Below are positions 1-6,854 of a stretch of DNA of 15,876 nucleotides, in pieces. The DNA comes from Deltaproteobacteria bacterium. Its GTDB lineage: Bacteria > Desulfobacterota > Binatia > UBA9968. Position 1 is the first letter of the stretch. Every line of letters starts with the position of its first letter. The stretch is taken from NCBI GenBank assembly GCA_005878685.1, contig VBLN01000045.1, forward strand, positions 2,907 to 18,782, written 5' to 3'. Made by a program: the position numbers and the translations under genes. Under the pieces are notes generated by a model. The model worked only from the letters and a program-made list of their open reading frames with translations. It made no database searches and was not told where the DNA came from.

Positions 1-1118
1 CTGTGGGCGTCTCCTTCGAGCGCAATCTCCGCCATTTCGACTGGAATGGCCGGCTTGCGCCGACCAATGTCGCCTCGGACGCTGAGATCTTCGCGGTGGC
101 GGGCGTGGTGGACGAGGTGGGGCGCGGCGTCATTCAGTTTGGTGGCGACCGGAAGCTCGGCGCGCAAGTCGCCAAGACCAGCCGCTGCCCGGTCTTCTAC
201 GGCAACATCACCCACCAGGCGGTCGCTCCCAACCGGTGGCGGGAGCAACTGACGGAAGCCGAGAACATGATGCGCCAGGGGCATCGCGCCTACCAGTTCG
301 TGATGCCACGACCCGGAGACTTGCGCTACACACTGAAGACCGCCCAACACTTCGACGCCATGCCTAGCTGGAAACCGGTGATGCTGCTCCCGCTGGAGCA
401 GCGCAAACAAGCGTTCCGGGACCCCGAGGTCCGCGCCCGGCTCCACCTGGAGGCGGTCGAGACCCCCAATAATCCAAGGCACGCTGGAGACTTCACGCGC
501 CGCTGGGATTTGCAGTTCGTATTTCGGCCCGCATTGCCAAAGAATCAGCACCTCAAGGGTAAGAGTGTTGCTGAGATCGCCCGTGAGCAAGGCAAAGACG
601 TGCTGGACGTCTTCCTCGACCTAGCCCTAGAAGAGGAGTTGGAGACGGAGTTCGAGCGGCGGGAAGTAAACAGCGACGAAGCCGCCATGACGGCGCTCCT
701 CACCAGCCCGTACACCATCATCGGGCAGTCCGACGGTGGAGCCCACGTCGTCTTTCGGACCGACTACAGCTACTCTACCTACCTCTTATCTCACTGGGTC
801 CGGGAGAAGGGGATCATGTCGCTCGAGGAGGCGATCCGCAAGCTCACTTTCGTTCCCGCCTCGCTGTTCGGACTATTCGACCGGGGGCTGGTGCGTTCAG
901 GCATGGCCGCAGACCTGATGGTGTTCGACCCTGAGACCATCGCCCCGCTCGAGCCGGGAGAAGCCCACGACCTGCCAGGCGGAGCTAAGCGCCGCAAGCA
1001 GCTCGCCCAAGGGATCGAGTGGACTGTGGTGAACGGGCAAGTCCTCTTGGAGAAGGGCAAGCACACGGGCGTTTATCCCGGCACGGTTGCGCGCAATCCT
1101 GGCCTAAAGACGGCGTAA
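1..1118 (+). CDS. N-acyl-D-amino-acid deacylase / D-aminoacylase-type amidohydrolase, 5' truncated
   Basis: The reading frame is open from the left edge (codons in phase with base 3) to TAA at 1116-1118. About 371 residues are visible; the family is usually 500-580, so this is the C-terminal two thirds. The family hydrolyses N-acylated D-amino acids or related amides with a metal-dependent TIM-barrel active site. Visible support: a GQSDGGAH segment with the conserved Asp at visible residue 244, then a WVREKGIMSLEEAIRKLT-like helix, and the closing amidohydrolase strand (GMAADLMVFDPETI) followed by VVNGQVLLEKGKHTG near the end. The N-terminal metal-binding HxH lies outside the window, so activity cannot be judged. 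The exact substrate is not predictable; many metagenomic relatives are annotated only as amidohydrolase 3 family. The gene converges on the PIN toxin gene, leaving a 63-base purine-rich gap with no clear terminator. Confidence 0.85.
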   Translation, partial: VGVSFERNLRHFDWNGRLAPTNVASDAEIFAVAGVVDEVGRGVIQFGGDRKLGAQVAKTSRCPVFYGNITHQAVAPNRWREQLTEAENMMRQGHRAYQFVMPRPGDLRYTLKTAQHFDAMPSWKPVMLLPLEQRKQAFRDPEVRARLHLEAVETPNNPRHAGDFTRRWDLQFVFRPALPKNQHLKGKSVAEIAREQGKDVLDVFLDLALEEELETEFERREVNSDEAAMTALLTSPYTIIGQSDGGAHVVFRTDYSYSTYLLSHWVREKGIMSLEEAIRKLTFVPASLFGLFDRGLVRSGMAADLMVFDPETIAPLEPGEAHDLPGGAKRRKQLAQGIEWTVVNGQVLLEKGKHTGVYPGTVARNPGLKTA

Positions 1119-1181
1119 TACTCTCGGAAGGACAAATAAGAAAATGAAAAGGGAAAGGCATAAGGGAAGAAGGAGCGAAAA

Positions 1182-1583
1182 TTAGGCTCTTTTCAATTTC
1201 TCCCAAAAGCCCCTTGGCGAAAGAATCTCAAGCGCCTTAACTTTCCGAAGCTCAAGTAGCTCCTTGTCGCCCGTTACAAAGACCTCCGCCTTTCCTCGGA
1301 GCGCGGAGGAAAGTATAAGCAAGTCGTCGCGGTCTTTCAGGGTGACATCGGGCGGCGCCCCTGCCCTGGCAATCAACGTCTCCTGTCTGAGGAATTCGAG
1401 AATTTCGGAAACCGTGGCTCTTGGCATGTGAAACTTTATCCTCAAAACTCGTTCCAACTCCTTGAGCAGCGGGGACGATACGACGAGCTCGTGAGTTGTG
1501 AGCACTTCTCTCAGTACATCTTCACAGAGACCGCGAGTGGCAAAGGCACTGACTAATACGTTGGTATCCAAGAAGACTCGCAT
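1182..1583 (-). CDS. PIN-domain toxin (putative toxin-antitoxin ribonuclease)
   Basis: A 133-residue single-domain PIN protein, the normal size for the PIN family of putative toxins. PIN toxins are Mg2+-dependent ribonucleases held inactive by a cognate antitoxin. The sequence shows the expected acidic residues: D6 in FLDTNVL, E42 in LLKELERVL, D84/D86/D87 in LKDRDDLLIL, and D106 in VFVTGDKELL. The ATG overlaps the antitoxin stop by one base (TGATG), so the pair is co-transcribed and probably translationally coupled. It is the second gene of the operon, as usual for this class. All catalytic positions look intact, so it is probably functional. The RNA target cannot be read from the sequence. 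Confidence 0.88.
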   Translation of the reverse strand: MRVFLDTNVLVSAFATRGLCEDVLREVLTTHELVVSSPLLKELERVLRIKFHMPRATVSEILEFLRQETLIARAGAPPDVTLKDRDDLLILSSALRGKAEVFVTGDKELLELRKVKALEILSPRGFWEKLKRA

Positions 1584-1804
1584 CAGGAGACTTCTTTGAA
1601 CACGTCCTCATCAGTCAAGTACCCCCTCGCTTCGGCAAAAGGCATAGCCTTTTTTCTCAATGCTTCAAACTGCACCAGCCGTAGCTGGCGCTGAAGGGCC
1701 TCGCGGGCAACTTCGCTCCTGGTCTTCCCAGACTGCTTGGTGGCCCGGGTCAGCAGAGCGTCGAGCTCTTTGTCCAGGCGAATCGTAAGCGAAGATGTCT
1801 TCAT
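1583..1804 (-). CDS. Ribbon-helix-helix antitoxin (CopG/Arc-like)
   Basis: A 73-residue protein. Residues about 3-10 (TSSLTIRL) form the DNA-binding beta strand of a ribbon-helix-helix fold; two helices follow, with the typical GKTRSEVAREALQRQL stretch at about 26-41. Residues about 45-73 are the tail expected to wrap the PIN toxin. Antitoxins of this type neutralise the toxin and, as dimers or complexes, repress their own operon. The ATG at 1804 has no Shine-Dalgarno sequence. A promoter just upstream would place the transcript start on or next to the ATG, and an 11-bp inverted repeat overlaps the -10 box (see the separate entries). It precedes the toxin gene with a one-base overlap. Confidence 0.85.
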   Translation of the reverse strand: MKTSSLTIRLDKELDALLTRATKQSGKTRSEVAREALQRQLRLVQFEALRKKAMPFAEARGYLTDEDVFKEVS

Positions 1805-1807
1805 GTA

Positions 1808-1818
1808 TTACAATGTAA
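1808..1818. promoter_or_regulatory. Inverted repeat, probable antitoxin operator
   Basis: TTACA-A-TGTAA is a perfect 5-bp inverted repeat around one base, four bases upstream of the antitoxin ATG. With the bases nearest the start codon, three alternating TGTA/TACA half-sites occur at 1804-1807, 1809-1812 and 1814-1817. The repeat covers the predicted -10 box, the usual place for an autoregulatory ribbon-helix-helix operator. The palindrome is seen directly; the binding protein is inferred. Confidence 0.55.
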
Positions 1819-1840
1819 GGCAGGCACTTCGGATTGTCAA
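1812..1840 (-). promoter_or_regulatory. Sigma70-type promoter of the toxin-antitoxin operon
   Basis: On the minus strand, a perfect TTGACA (1840-1835) is followed after 17 bases by TACATT (1817-1812, 4 of 6 matches to TATAAT). Seven bases further is about position 1805, directly at the antitoxin ATG (1804). This predicts a leaderless or nearly leaderless mRNA and agrees with the lack of a ribosome binding site. Confidence 0.5.
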
Positions 1841-1970
1841 ATTCATCCGCGATGGGACCGCGAGCGATTTCGAGACCGCTCTCGGAATGAAGCGCCCCAC
1901 CGGCTGAGTGCCGGACCCAGGTCTCGTTCAAAGGAGAATTCGGGGCGGCCAACTCTGATCCCATGTGAGG

Positions 1971-2000
1971 TTGACATAAGAGCTCGTTAGCGCATACTCT
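1971..2000 (+). promoter_or_regulatory. Predicted promoter upstream of the GST gene
   Basis: TTGACA at 1971-1976, an 18-base spacer, then TACTCT at 1995-2000. The -10 alone is weak, but the whole arrangement (TTGACATAA, 14 bases, ATACTCTCC) recurs upstream of two other genes in the window with identical spacing. The predicted leader to the GST start is about 80 bases. Confidence 0.45.
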
Positions 2001-2084
2001 CCCCCACAAATAGGAGCGACACCGCACGGGCCTGCCCGCCGGTGCGCGCCGTGCTCCAATTCAATTCGACAGGGAGGTGTTCTC

Positions 2085-2714
2085 ATGCTCACACTCTATT
2101 TCAGTCCCGGCGCTTGCTCTTTGGCCTCGCATATCGGTCTCGAAGAAACCGGCGCGCCTTACGAGGCAAAGCCGATCCTGCTCGCCAAGCAGCAGCAGAA
2201 GACCGAGGCCTATCTGAAGATCAACCCGCGGGGAAAAGTACCGTCGCTCAGCGTCGACGGCAAGATCCTTGTCGAGAACACGGCGATACTCACTTACCTG
2301 GCAAGGCGGTTTCCGGAAAAAAAGCTGATGCCGGCCGATCCGGCCGAGGAAGCGCGCTGCATCGCGACGATGTGCTGGTTCTCCAGCATCGTGCATCCCT
2401 CGTACCAGCACTCCAGGCGGCCGGAGCGCTTTGCCGACGGCGAGGCGGCGCAGGCTGCGGTCAAGGAAACGGGGCGGAAATCGTTCTGGGCCAATTGCCA
2501 GGAAATCAATTCCATGTTCCACGGAAAAGACTGGATCATGGGGAGCCAGTACACGGTCGTCGATCCCTACGCGCTGGTTTTCTACGGCTGGGGCGTGGCC
2601 GGCGGATTTCCCATGAACGAGCTCGGCGCCTACACGGCATGGCGGGAGCGCATGATGCAGCGCCCGACGGTGTCGAAAACTATAGAGAGCGAGCAGAGCG
2701 TTTCGACATCATAG
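2085..2714 (+). CDS. Glutathione S-transferase (beta-class-like)
   Basis: A 209-residue cytosolic GST of normal length. The N-terminal thioredoxin-like domain (about 1-80) opens with LTLYFSPGACSLASHI, the beta-class signature, with Cys11 at the position of the catalytic Cys10. It continues with the cis-proline segment GKVPSL (Pro53) and the glutathione-contacting E64-N65; many relatives have Glu-Ser or Glu-Thr there. The rest is the all-helical domain. GSTs conjugate glutathione to electrophiles, or act in dehalogenation or ring-cleavage pathways. A GGGAGGT ribosome binding site lies 6 bases before the ATG. A binding-protein gene follows after 38 bases, so they may share a transcript, although a promoter-like element spans the end of this gene. 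Confidence 0.88.
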   Translation: MLTLYFSPGACSLASHIGLEETGAPYEAKPILLAKQQQKTEAYLKINPRGKVPSLSVDGKILVENTAILTYLARRFPEKKLMPADPAEEARCIATMCWFSSIVHPSYQHSRRPERFADGEAAQAAVKETGRKSFWANCQEINSMFHGKDWIMGSQYTVVDPYALVFYGWGVAGGFPMNELGAYTAWRERMMQRPTVSKTIESEQSVSTS

Positions 2715-2732
2715 TTCGTTATCGCATACTCT
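2703..2732 (+). promoter_or_regulatory. Possible internal promoter for the NMT1-type binding protein
   Basis: TCGACA at 2703-2708, 18 bases, then TACTCT at 2727-2732. The block 2703-2735 matches the GST promoter block 1971-2003 at 27 of 33 positions. It overlaps the last codons and stop of the GST gene, so part of it is constrained by coding. It may give the binding protein separate transcription. Confidence 0.35.
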
Positions 2733-2752
2733 TCCGCGACCACGGGGGGTTT

Positions 2753-3748
2753 ATGATACGAAATCGCAGTCGCGTCGCGATCGTATTTTGCTACTTGGCT
2801 TTTGCCGGCGGACCGGCGCGGATGGCCGAAGCGAAGAGCTACGTCGCCTATATATCGGATTCGCCCGCCTCGGCTTCTCCGTACTGGGTGGCGCAGGACG
2901 CGGGCATCCTCAAAAAACATGGTCTGGATGTCGACCTGATTTTCATCAACGGCAGCACCCGCGGCATCCAGAGTCTCATCGCAGGGGACGTTAGCTTCTC
3001 GAGCGGCGTAGGGACCGCGGTCATCAACGGCAAACTGGCGGGCGGGGATATCGCCATCATCAGCAGCTTGTTCAATACGCTGCCTTATTTCGTATTCGGC
3101 AAGCCTGAGATTAAGTCCCCGGAAGATCTCAAAGGAAGATCCGCAGCCATGCATATTCCGGGGACCGCGGCGGACTTCGCTTTGCGGCTGGCCCTCAAAG
3201 GAATCGGTCTCTCGCTCAAAGATATCAAAGGAGTCACCGTCGGCGCCGCCCCGGCCCGCGTGGCGGCCGTAGCGAGCGGACAGCTCGACTTCACGGTGGG
3301 GACCGAAGGGGAAAAGATTCGAGGAGAAACACTCGGCCTCAAGGTGGTTATCGACATGGCCAAGCTCAATATTCCGTTTCAGTTTATATGTACGGTAGCC
3401 ACCAGACGGATGATTCGGGAAAATCCCGATCTGGTTCGGCGCATGGTCAGGGCTATGGCCGAAGCGGTCCACTACTACAAGAACCACAAAGACTCGGTTG
3501 TGAAGATCATGCAGAAATATTCACGCGGGCCGAATCGCACCTTCTTCGAGGAGGTCTACGACTCCAGCAGGGAGCTGCTGGTCGAGGACACTTATCCGAC
3601 CCTAGAGGGGTTAAAAAACACCCTGGAGGTCCAGGCCACCCTGGATCCCAAGGCCGCAAAGGCCAAGGCGGAGGATTTCGTCGATCTGCGCTTCGTGGAC
3701 GAGCTGAAGAAGAGCGGGTTCATTGAGAAGCTCTACGGCAAACGCTAA
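2753..3748 (+). CDS. ABC transporter substrate-binding protein, NMT1/SsuA-like
   Basis: A 331-residue periplasmic binding protein of the NMT1/THI5 type (relatives bind sulfonates, nitrate, thiamine precursors or aromatic acids). Start chosen at ATG 2753: it directly follows a GGGGGG tract and begins a signal peptide (basic MIRNRSR, hydrophobic core to about 20, likely cleavage after AEA near 27). The mature part starts with the typical first strand and 'ASPYWVAQDAGILKKHGLD' motif, followed by 'RGIQSLIAGDVSFSSGVG' and 'IKSPEDLKGRSAAM'. No permease or ATPase gene is nearby. The frame stays open upstream to 2042, but that stretch overlaps the GST gene in another frame and is not coding. The ligand cannot be inferred. 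Confidence 0.88.
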   Translation: MIRNRSRVAIVFCYLAFAGGPARMAEAKSYVAYISDSPASASPYWVAQDAGILKKHGLDVDLIFINGSTRGIQSLIAGDVSFSSGVGTAVINGKLAGGDIAIISSLFNTLPYFVFGKPEIKSPEDLKGRSAAMHIPGTAADFALRLALKGIGLSLKDIKGVTVGAAPARVAAVASGQLDFTVGTEGEKIRGETLGLKVVIDMAKLNIPFQFICTVATRRMIRENPDLVRRMVRAMAEAVHYYKNHKDSVVKIMQKYSRGPNRTFFEEVYDSSRELLVEDTYPTLEGLKNTLEVQATLDPKAAKAKAEDFVDLRFVDELKKSGFIEKLYGKR

Positions 3749-3776
3749 GAAGTCCAATCGTTAGACTATACACCTT

Positions 3777-4340
3777 ATGACAAGTTCCGACCTATCGTTA
3801 CGATTGGCGCGGCCGGCAGAGGCTACCACCATCGCCAATTTGTCGCGGGATTTAATTGAATACGGTCTCCGATGGCGTTGGACACCTATACGGGTAGCGG
3901 CGAGTATTCGTGCCCCCAACGTTAACGTACTCGTCGCATGCATTCACGATAAAATTGCCGGGTTTGCGATCCTGCGCCACGGAGACGACGACGCACACTT
4001 GGAGCTTCTCGCTGTTGCTCCGCCCTATAGACGACTAGGCGTCGGACGCCAACTTCTTCAGTGGCTCGAGAAATGCGCCGTCGTAGGAGGCATGTTCAGC
4101 ATCGGCCTGGAGGTGCGCGCCGGGAACGAAGGAGCCCAGCTTTTCTATAAGCGTATGGGCTATCGCACGCTCGCTCACCTTCCCGGCTACTATCAAGGAA
4201 TTGAGACAGCGCTTCGCATGGGCCGAGATTTGTCCTGCCGATCTGTAGACCACAGGATTCAGGGAATACAATACAATTTATTGGGATTCGGCGTCTTGCA
4301 CGTCCCTAGTTCCAGAATCGAGAGGATCGACCATGGCTGA
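3777..4340 (+). CDS. GNAT-family N-acetyltransferase with unusual C-terminal tail
   Basis: A 187-residue protein whose first ~150 residues are a GNAT fold. The acetyl-CoA-binding motif A is clear at about 78-98 (LELLAVAPPYRRLGVGRQLL, with the R-R-x-G-V-G loop). A second conserved region follows: IGLEVRAGNEGAQLFYKRMGY at about 105-125. It transfers an acetyl group to an amine of unknown identity. It begins 28 bases after the binding-protein stop with no good ribosome binding site, which suggests transcriptional and perhaps translational dependence on upstream genes. The last ~35 residues after 'LRMGRDL' have no family-like features and may be read-through into former intergenic DNA after loss of the original stop. 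Confidence 0.8.
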   Translation: MTSSDLSLRLARPAEATTIANLSRDLIEYGLRWRWTPIRVAASIRAPNVNVLVACIHDKIAGFAILRHGDDDAHLELLAVAPPYRRLGVGRQLLQWLEKCAVVGGMFSIGLEVRAGNEGAQLFYKRMGYRTLAHLPGYYQGIETALRMGRDLSCRSVDHRIQGIQYNLLGFGVLHVPSSRIERIDHG

Positions 4341-4436
4341 GACACAACCCAATTACTAGCACGTTCAGGGTCAAGTCTGTTGATTCTCAATTTTCTCTTG
4401 ATAGCTAGTTAATCACCAGGTCGGGAGAAGATTAAA

Positions 4437-4495
4437 GGTCACGCCTGAGGAGTGAATTATTCTTCTCGCCGAGTCGATTGCACTTGCAACCGCTA
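4437..4495 (+). repeat. Dispersed intergenic repeat, copy A
   Basis: One of four related sequences, all in this orientation. It contains GCCTGAGG, then TTATTCTTCTCGCCGA, then TCGATTGCACTTGCAAC. The same core, with a few substitutions, is at 6186, 6661 and 11199. It lies between the GNAT and AsmA genes. No open reading frame or strong hairpin explains it. Confidence 0.6.
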
Positions 4496-4522
4496 CAGAT
4501 TATCTCTCGCATCGGCCTACAG

Positions 4523-4552
4523 TTGACACAGGAGTCGCGCGGTGGTTAGGCT
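4523..4552 (+). promoter_or_regulatory. Predicted promoter of the AsmA-like gene
   Basis: Perfect TTGACA at 4523-4528, 18 bases, then TAGGCT at 4547-4552 (weak -10). The start codon is 41 bases further. An 11-base direct repeat (GGCCTACAGTT at 4514-4524 and 4562-4572) flanks the region and could be a regulator site. The promoter is inferred from position and the exact -35. Confidence 0.33.
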
Positions 4553-4593
4553 CAAAGAGTAGGCCTACAGTTCCTTCAGCGAAGGGGCTAAAA

Positions 4594-6108
4594 ATGAAAA
4601 AGGCGCTATTTATCATTGTCGGCATTCTAGTGCTCCTGGTCGTGGTGGTCGTCGTGGTGCCACCGTTCGTTGATCTCGGCGCGCACAAGGGCCGCTATCT
4701 CCCGCTGGTGGAGGAGGCCTTGCAGCGCAAGGTGGACGTCGGCGAGATCCGCCTGAGAATCGTTCCGTCGCCCGCGATCCGCCTCTCTGCGCTGCAAGTC
4801 TCCGATAATCCCGCATTCTCCAAAGATCCCTTTTTCAGCGCCGAGCAGGTGAGCCTGCGCCTCAAGCTCGGTCCTCTTTTTCGAGGACAGTTCCAGGTGG
4901 AGGAATTCATTCTCGAGAAGCCGGTTGTCAACCTGATCAAAAAGCCCGACGGTACTTTCAACTTCGCCGACATGGCGAAGAAAAAGGAAGGGACGGCGAA
5001 AAAGGAGAAGAAAGAACCGGCGCCCCAGACGAAGGAGGCGGTGAAGCTTGCCGAGCTGATCCCTCCCCTGCTGCGTTTCGATCAAGGCGTGTTCACGTTG
5101 CAAACCATCGGACAAAAGCCGCTCCAGATCCGCGGGATCGACGTCTCATTGAAGGATTTCTCGGCCGAGCGCCCGTTTCCCTATCGCATCGCGTTGAGCC
5201 CACCCGGCCTTAAGCCGGTCTCGCTCGAAGGGCAGATGCGCTACGAGGACACCAAAGCGACTCTCACCTTGAAAGACAATCATCTCAAAGCTGAGGATGT
5301 CGACTTTGCCGTGAACGGAACCATTGCCAATCTTACGAGCGCTCCGCGGCTGGATCTCTTGCTGGTGAACGATCGGTTCGAGACTAAGCCGATCATTCAA
5401 TTGCTCTCGGCGGTGGGGATCACGCCCAAGGAGCTAGAAGTCTCCGGTCCGATCGGCCTCAGGGTGAAGGCGACGGGACCTTCCAATAACATCGTTTCTC
5501 AGATCCAGACCAAGCTCGACAACCTCAAGATCAACGACAGCCGCGCCTTCAAAGGAAACGTCACCGGCGAGATTCAGTTGTCCGTGCCGTCGGGGGGTGA
5601 TTCGGTGGTTCGAAGCATGCGCGGCAACGGCCGCCTCGCGGCGCAGGACGGCGAGCTCACCAACGTGGATTTGGTACAGAAGATCGAACAGATCACCGGG
5701 CTGATCGGCATGTCGAAAGACCAGCGCAGCGGAGCGACGACTTTCAAGACCTTGGAAACCGAGTTCGGCATCGCGGGCGGGATCGCCGACTTCAAGCGCA
5801 TTCATCTGCTGAGTCCGGTGATGGAGGCCGAGGGAGGCGGCAAAATGAACTTGGAGCCGCAGACGTTGGATATGGCCATCGAGGCCGCGCTCGCGCCCGA
5901 GGTTTCCGCCCGCGCGGGCAGCGGCAAGGCCCAGACCTTTTTGAAAGACAAGCAGGGGCGGATCGTCGTGCCGCTCAAAGTCACCGGGCCGGCCAAGGGC
6001 CCGTCGGTGAACGTAGACAGCCAAAAACTGGTGACCAAGGGACTGGGCCAAATGCTCGAAGAGCGGGGCAAAGGCACTCCGCTCGATCGGCTATTCAAGA
6101 AAAAGTAA
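4594..6108 (+). CDS. AsmA-family envelope protein
   Basis: A 504-residue protein starting at ATG 4594 after a GAAGGGG ribosome binding site. Residues about 4-24 are one transmembrane helix with a marked valine run; the rest is predicted periplasmic. Features match AsmA-like proteins: an N-terminal 'GRYLPLVEEALQRKVDVGEI' region, repeated short beta-strand patterns ('EEFILEKPVVNLIKKPDGTFNF'-like), and a C-terminal AsmA domain ('DSRAFKGNVTGEIQLSVPSG', 'ETEFGIAGGIADFKRIHLLS'). A lysine- and glutamate-rich linker lies at about 127-152. E. coli AsmA is about 620 residues, so this is a shorter member. The family is linked to outer-membrane assembly and lipid traffic across the periplasm as a beta-groove bridge. 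It appears monocistronic. Confidence 0.85.
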   Translation: MKKALFIIVGILVLLVVVVVVVPPFVDLGAHKGRYLPLVEEALQRKVDVGEIRLRIVPSPAIRLSALQVSDNPAFSKDPFFSAEQVSLRLKLGPLFRGQFQVEEFILEKPVVNLIKKPDGTFNFADMAKKKEGTAKKEKKEPAPQTKEAVKLAELIPPLLRFDQGVFTLQTIGQKPLQIRGIDVSLKDFSAERPFPYRIALSPPGLKPVSLEGQMRYEDTKATLTLKDNHLKAEDVDFAVNGTIANLTSAPRLDLLLVNDRFETKPIIQLLSAVGITPKELEVSGPIGLRVKATGPSNNIVSQIQTKLDNLKINDSRAFKGNVTGEIQLSVPSGGDSVVRSMRGNGRLAAQDGELTNVDLVQKIEQITGLIGMSKDQRSGATTFKTLETEFGIAGGIADFKRIHLLSPVMEAEGGGKMNLEPQTLDMAIEAALAPEVSARAGSGKAQTFLKDKQGRIVVPLKVTGPAKGPSVNVDSQKLVTKGLGQMLEERGKGTPLDRLFKKK

Positions 6109-6185
6109 CAGCGGGTTCACGCCTCAACCCTTGGAGAGCCTTGGATTTGTGCTTCGCCGCTCGAGGGCACGGACCGCTCAATTAT

Positions 6186-6240
6186 CTCAAGTGAAGATTG
6201 GTCCTTCTCGCCGACTCGATTGCACTCAACGGCGGTCCAA
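6186..6240 (+). repeat. Dispersed intergenic repeat, copy B (divergent)
   Basis: Matches the family core: CCTTCTCGCCGA, one variable base, then TCGATTGCACT, ending GCGGTCCAA like copy D. Its left part, before the core, is poorly conserved. It lies downstream of the AsmA-like gene. The rest of the 228-base gap (6109-6336) shows nothing else. Confidence 0.5.
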
Positions 6241-6336
6241 ATCCGATTCCGACCGAACCAGCTCAAGCTTATCTTCCTCCGGCTGTGCGAAGTCAGTAGA
6301 ATAATGTTCACTTAGTCACGCCTTTACGGGAGTGGA

Positions 6337-6591
6337 ATGCGTCTAACGAGAGAAACATACGAGGGCTATTGGATCCAGGTAGTGTCCTTTGATGGAGCGC
6401 TTCGCCATCCTACGCGGAACAAAAAGTGGGGAGAATGGTATCCCGCCTACCGGATCTACGGAGAAGGGAGTCCCGGTAAGCTAGTTCATCAAGAAACGCT
6501 GGACCATCCTTATCAGAGTCAGGATGAAGCGGATAGAAGCGCCTTCACCGCCGCTAAATCGTGGATCGATAACCGAAACAAAGGAGCGTAA
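6337..6591 (+). CDS. Small hypothetical protein, 84 aa
   Basis: An 84-residue soluble protein I do not recognise with certainty. It starts with 'RETYEGYWIQVVSF', followed by an aromatic strand-rich part (WGEWYPAYRIYGEGSPG) and a C-terminal helix (SQDEADRSAFTAAKSWIDN). This layout, a YxGYxI strand, a short sheet, then a helix after 'T/SxxEA', is common in small single-domain alpha/beta proteins of unknown function. A GGGAG ribosome binding site precedes the ATG. There is no signal peptide or membrane segment. Amino-acid composition and codon pattern look protein-like, and no competing frame exists here. Confidence 0.6.
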   Translation: MRLTRETYEGYWIQVVSFDGALRHPTRNKKWGEWYPAYRIYGEGSPGKLVHQETLDHPYQSQDEADRSAFTAAKSWIDNRNKGA

Positions 6592-6639
6592 GCGGTAGCA
6601 CGCCGGCTATGTAGCACGTTTACGGAATTCTGGAAACGT

Positions 6640-6660
6640 GGAAATGACGGTACTGTGCTA
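6640..6660 (+). repeat. Short direct repeat, copy 1 (without insert)
   Basis: GGAAATGACGGTA is followed directly by CTGTGCTA. The same two blocks occur at 7029-7071 but separated by 22 extra bases. This copy directly abuts the dispersed repeat copy C. Confidence 0.5.
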
Positions 6661-6714
6661 GGTTAAGCCTGAGGATTGACTTATTCTTCTCGCCGGTTCG
6701 ATGCGTTTGCACGC
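6661..6714 (+). repeat. Dispersed intergenic repeat, copy C
   Basis: Contains GCCTGAGGATTGACTTATTC and then TTCTCGCCGGTTCGAT, close to copies A and D. The right end diverges earlier than in A or D and stops just before the end of the small minus-strand membrane protein gene (its stop codon is at 6717-6719). Confidence 0.55.
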
Positions 6715-6716
6715 AC

Positions 6717-6854
6717 CTATCTTCCCACTAAAATCAGGATCCCTGCTAACAGCGCTAGGAGCCCCATGACCTTGCTGGGGATTACGAAACGGACAAATGA
6801 TGGCAAGCCGTTCATAATAAGCCAGATTGCCAACAGTAATATGCCTACAGACAT
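6717..6854 (-). CDS. Very small two-helix membrane protein, 45 aa
   Basis: A 45-residue minus-strand reading frame: ATG at 6854-6852, TAG at 6719-6717, preceded by a near-perfect GGGAGGAG ribosome binding site 6 bases from the ATG. The protein has two hydrophobic helices (VGILLLAIWLIM, about 3-14, and VMGLLALLAGILILVG, about 29-44) joined by a short loop with a proline and two basic residues (R22, K28). The pattern 'ILLLAIWLI-NGL ... VMGLLALLAGILILVGR' resembles tiny two-TM proteins that recur as hypothetical proteins in many bacterial genomes. Function is unknown. An 86-codon plus-strand frame covers the same DNA but lacks a ribosome binding site and protein-like features, so the minus strand is preferred. 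Confidence 0.72.
   Translation of the reverse strand: MSVGILLLAIWLIMNGLPSFVRFVIPSKVMGLLALLAGILILVGR

Noticed and set aside
1665..2027. 120-codon minus-strand frame over the antitoxin and its upstream region
   Set aside because: Overlaps the antitoxin in another frame and the GST promoter region; composition is not protein-like.
2042..2752. Upstream extension of the binding-protein frame from 2042
   Set aside because: It overlaps the well-supported GST gene in another frame, has no family-like sequence, and the signal peptide starts at 2753.
2630..3487. 285-codon minus-strand frame opposite the binding protein
   Set aside because: Antisense shadow of a clear gene; no ribosome binding site and no recognisable motifs.
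3751..3765. Weak stem (GTCCAA-TCG-TTAGAC) between the binding-protein and GNAT genes
   Set aside because: One mismatch, only six base positions per arm, and no T-run; not convincing as a terminator.
6117..6311. 64-codon minus-strand frame
   Set aside because: Runs through repeat copy B in antisense, with no ribosome binding site.
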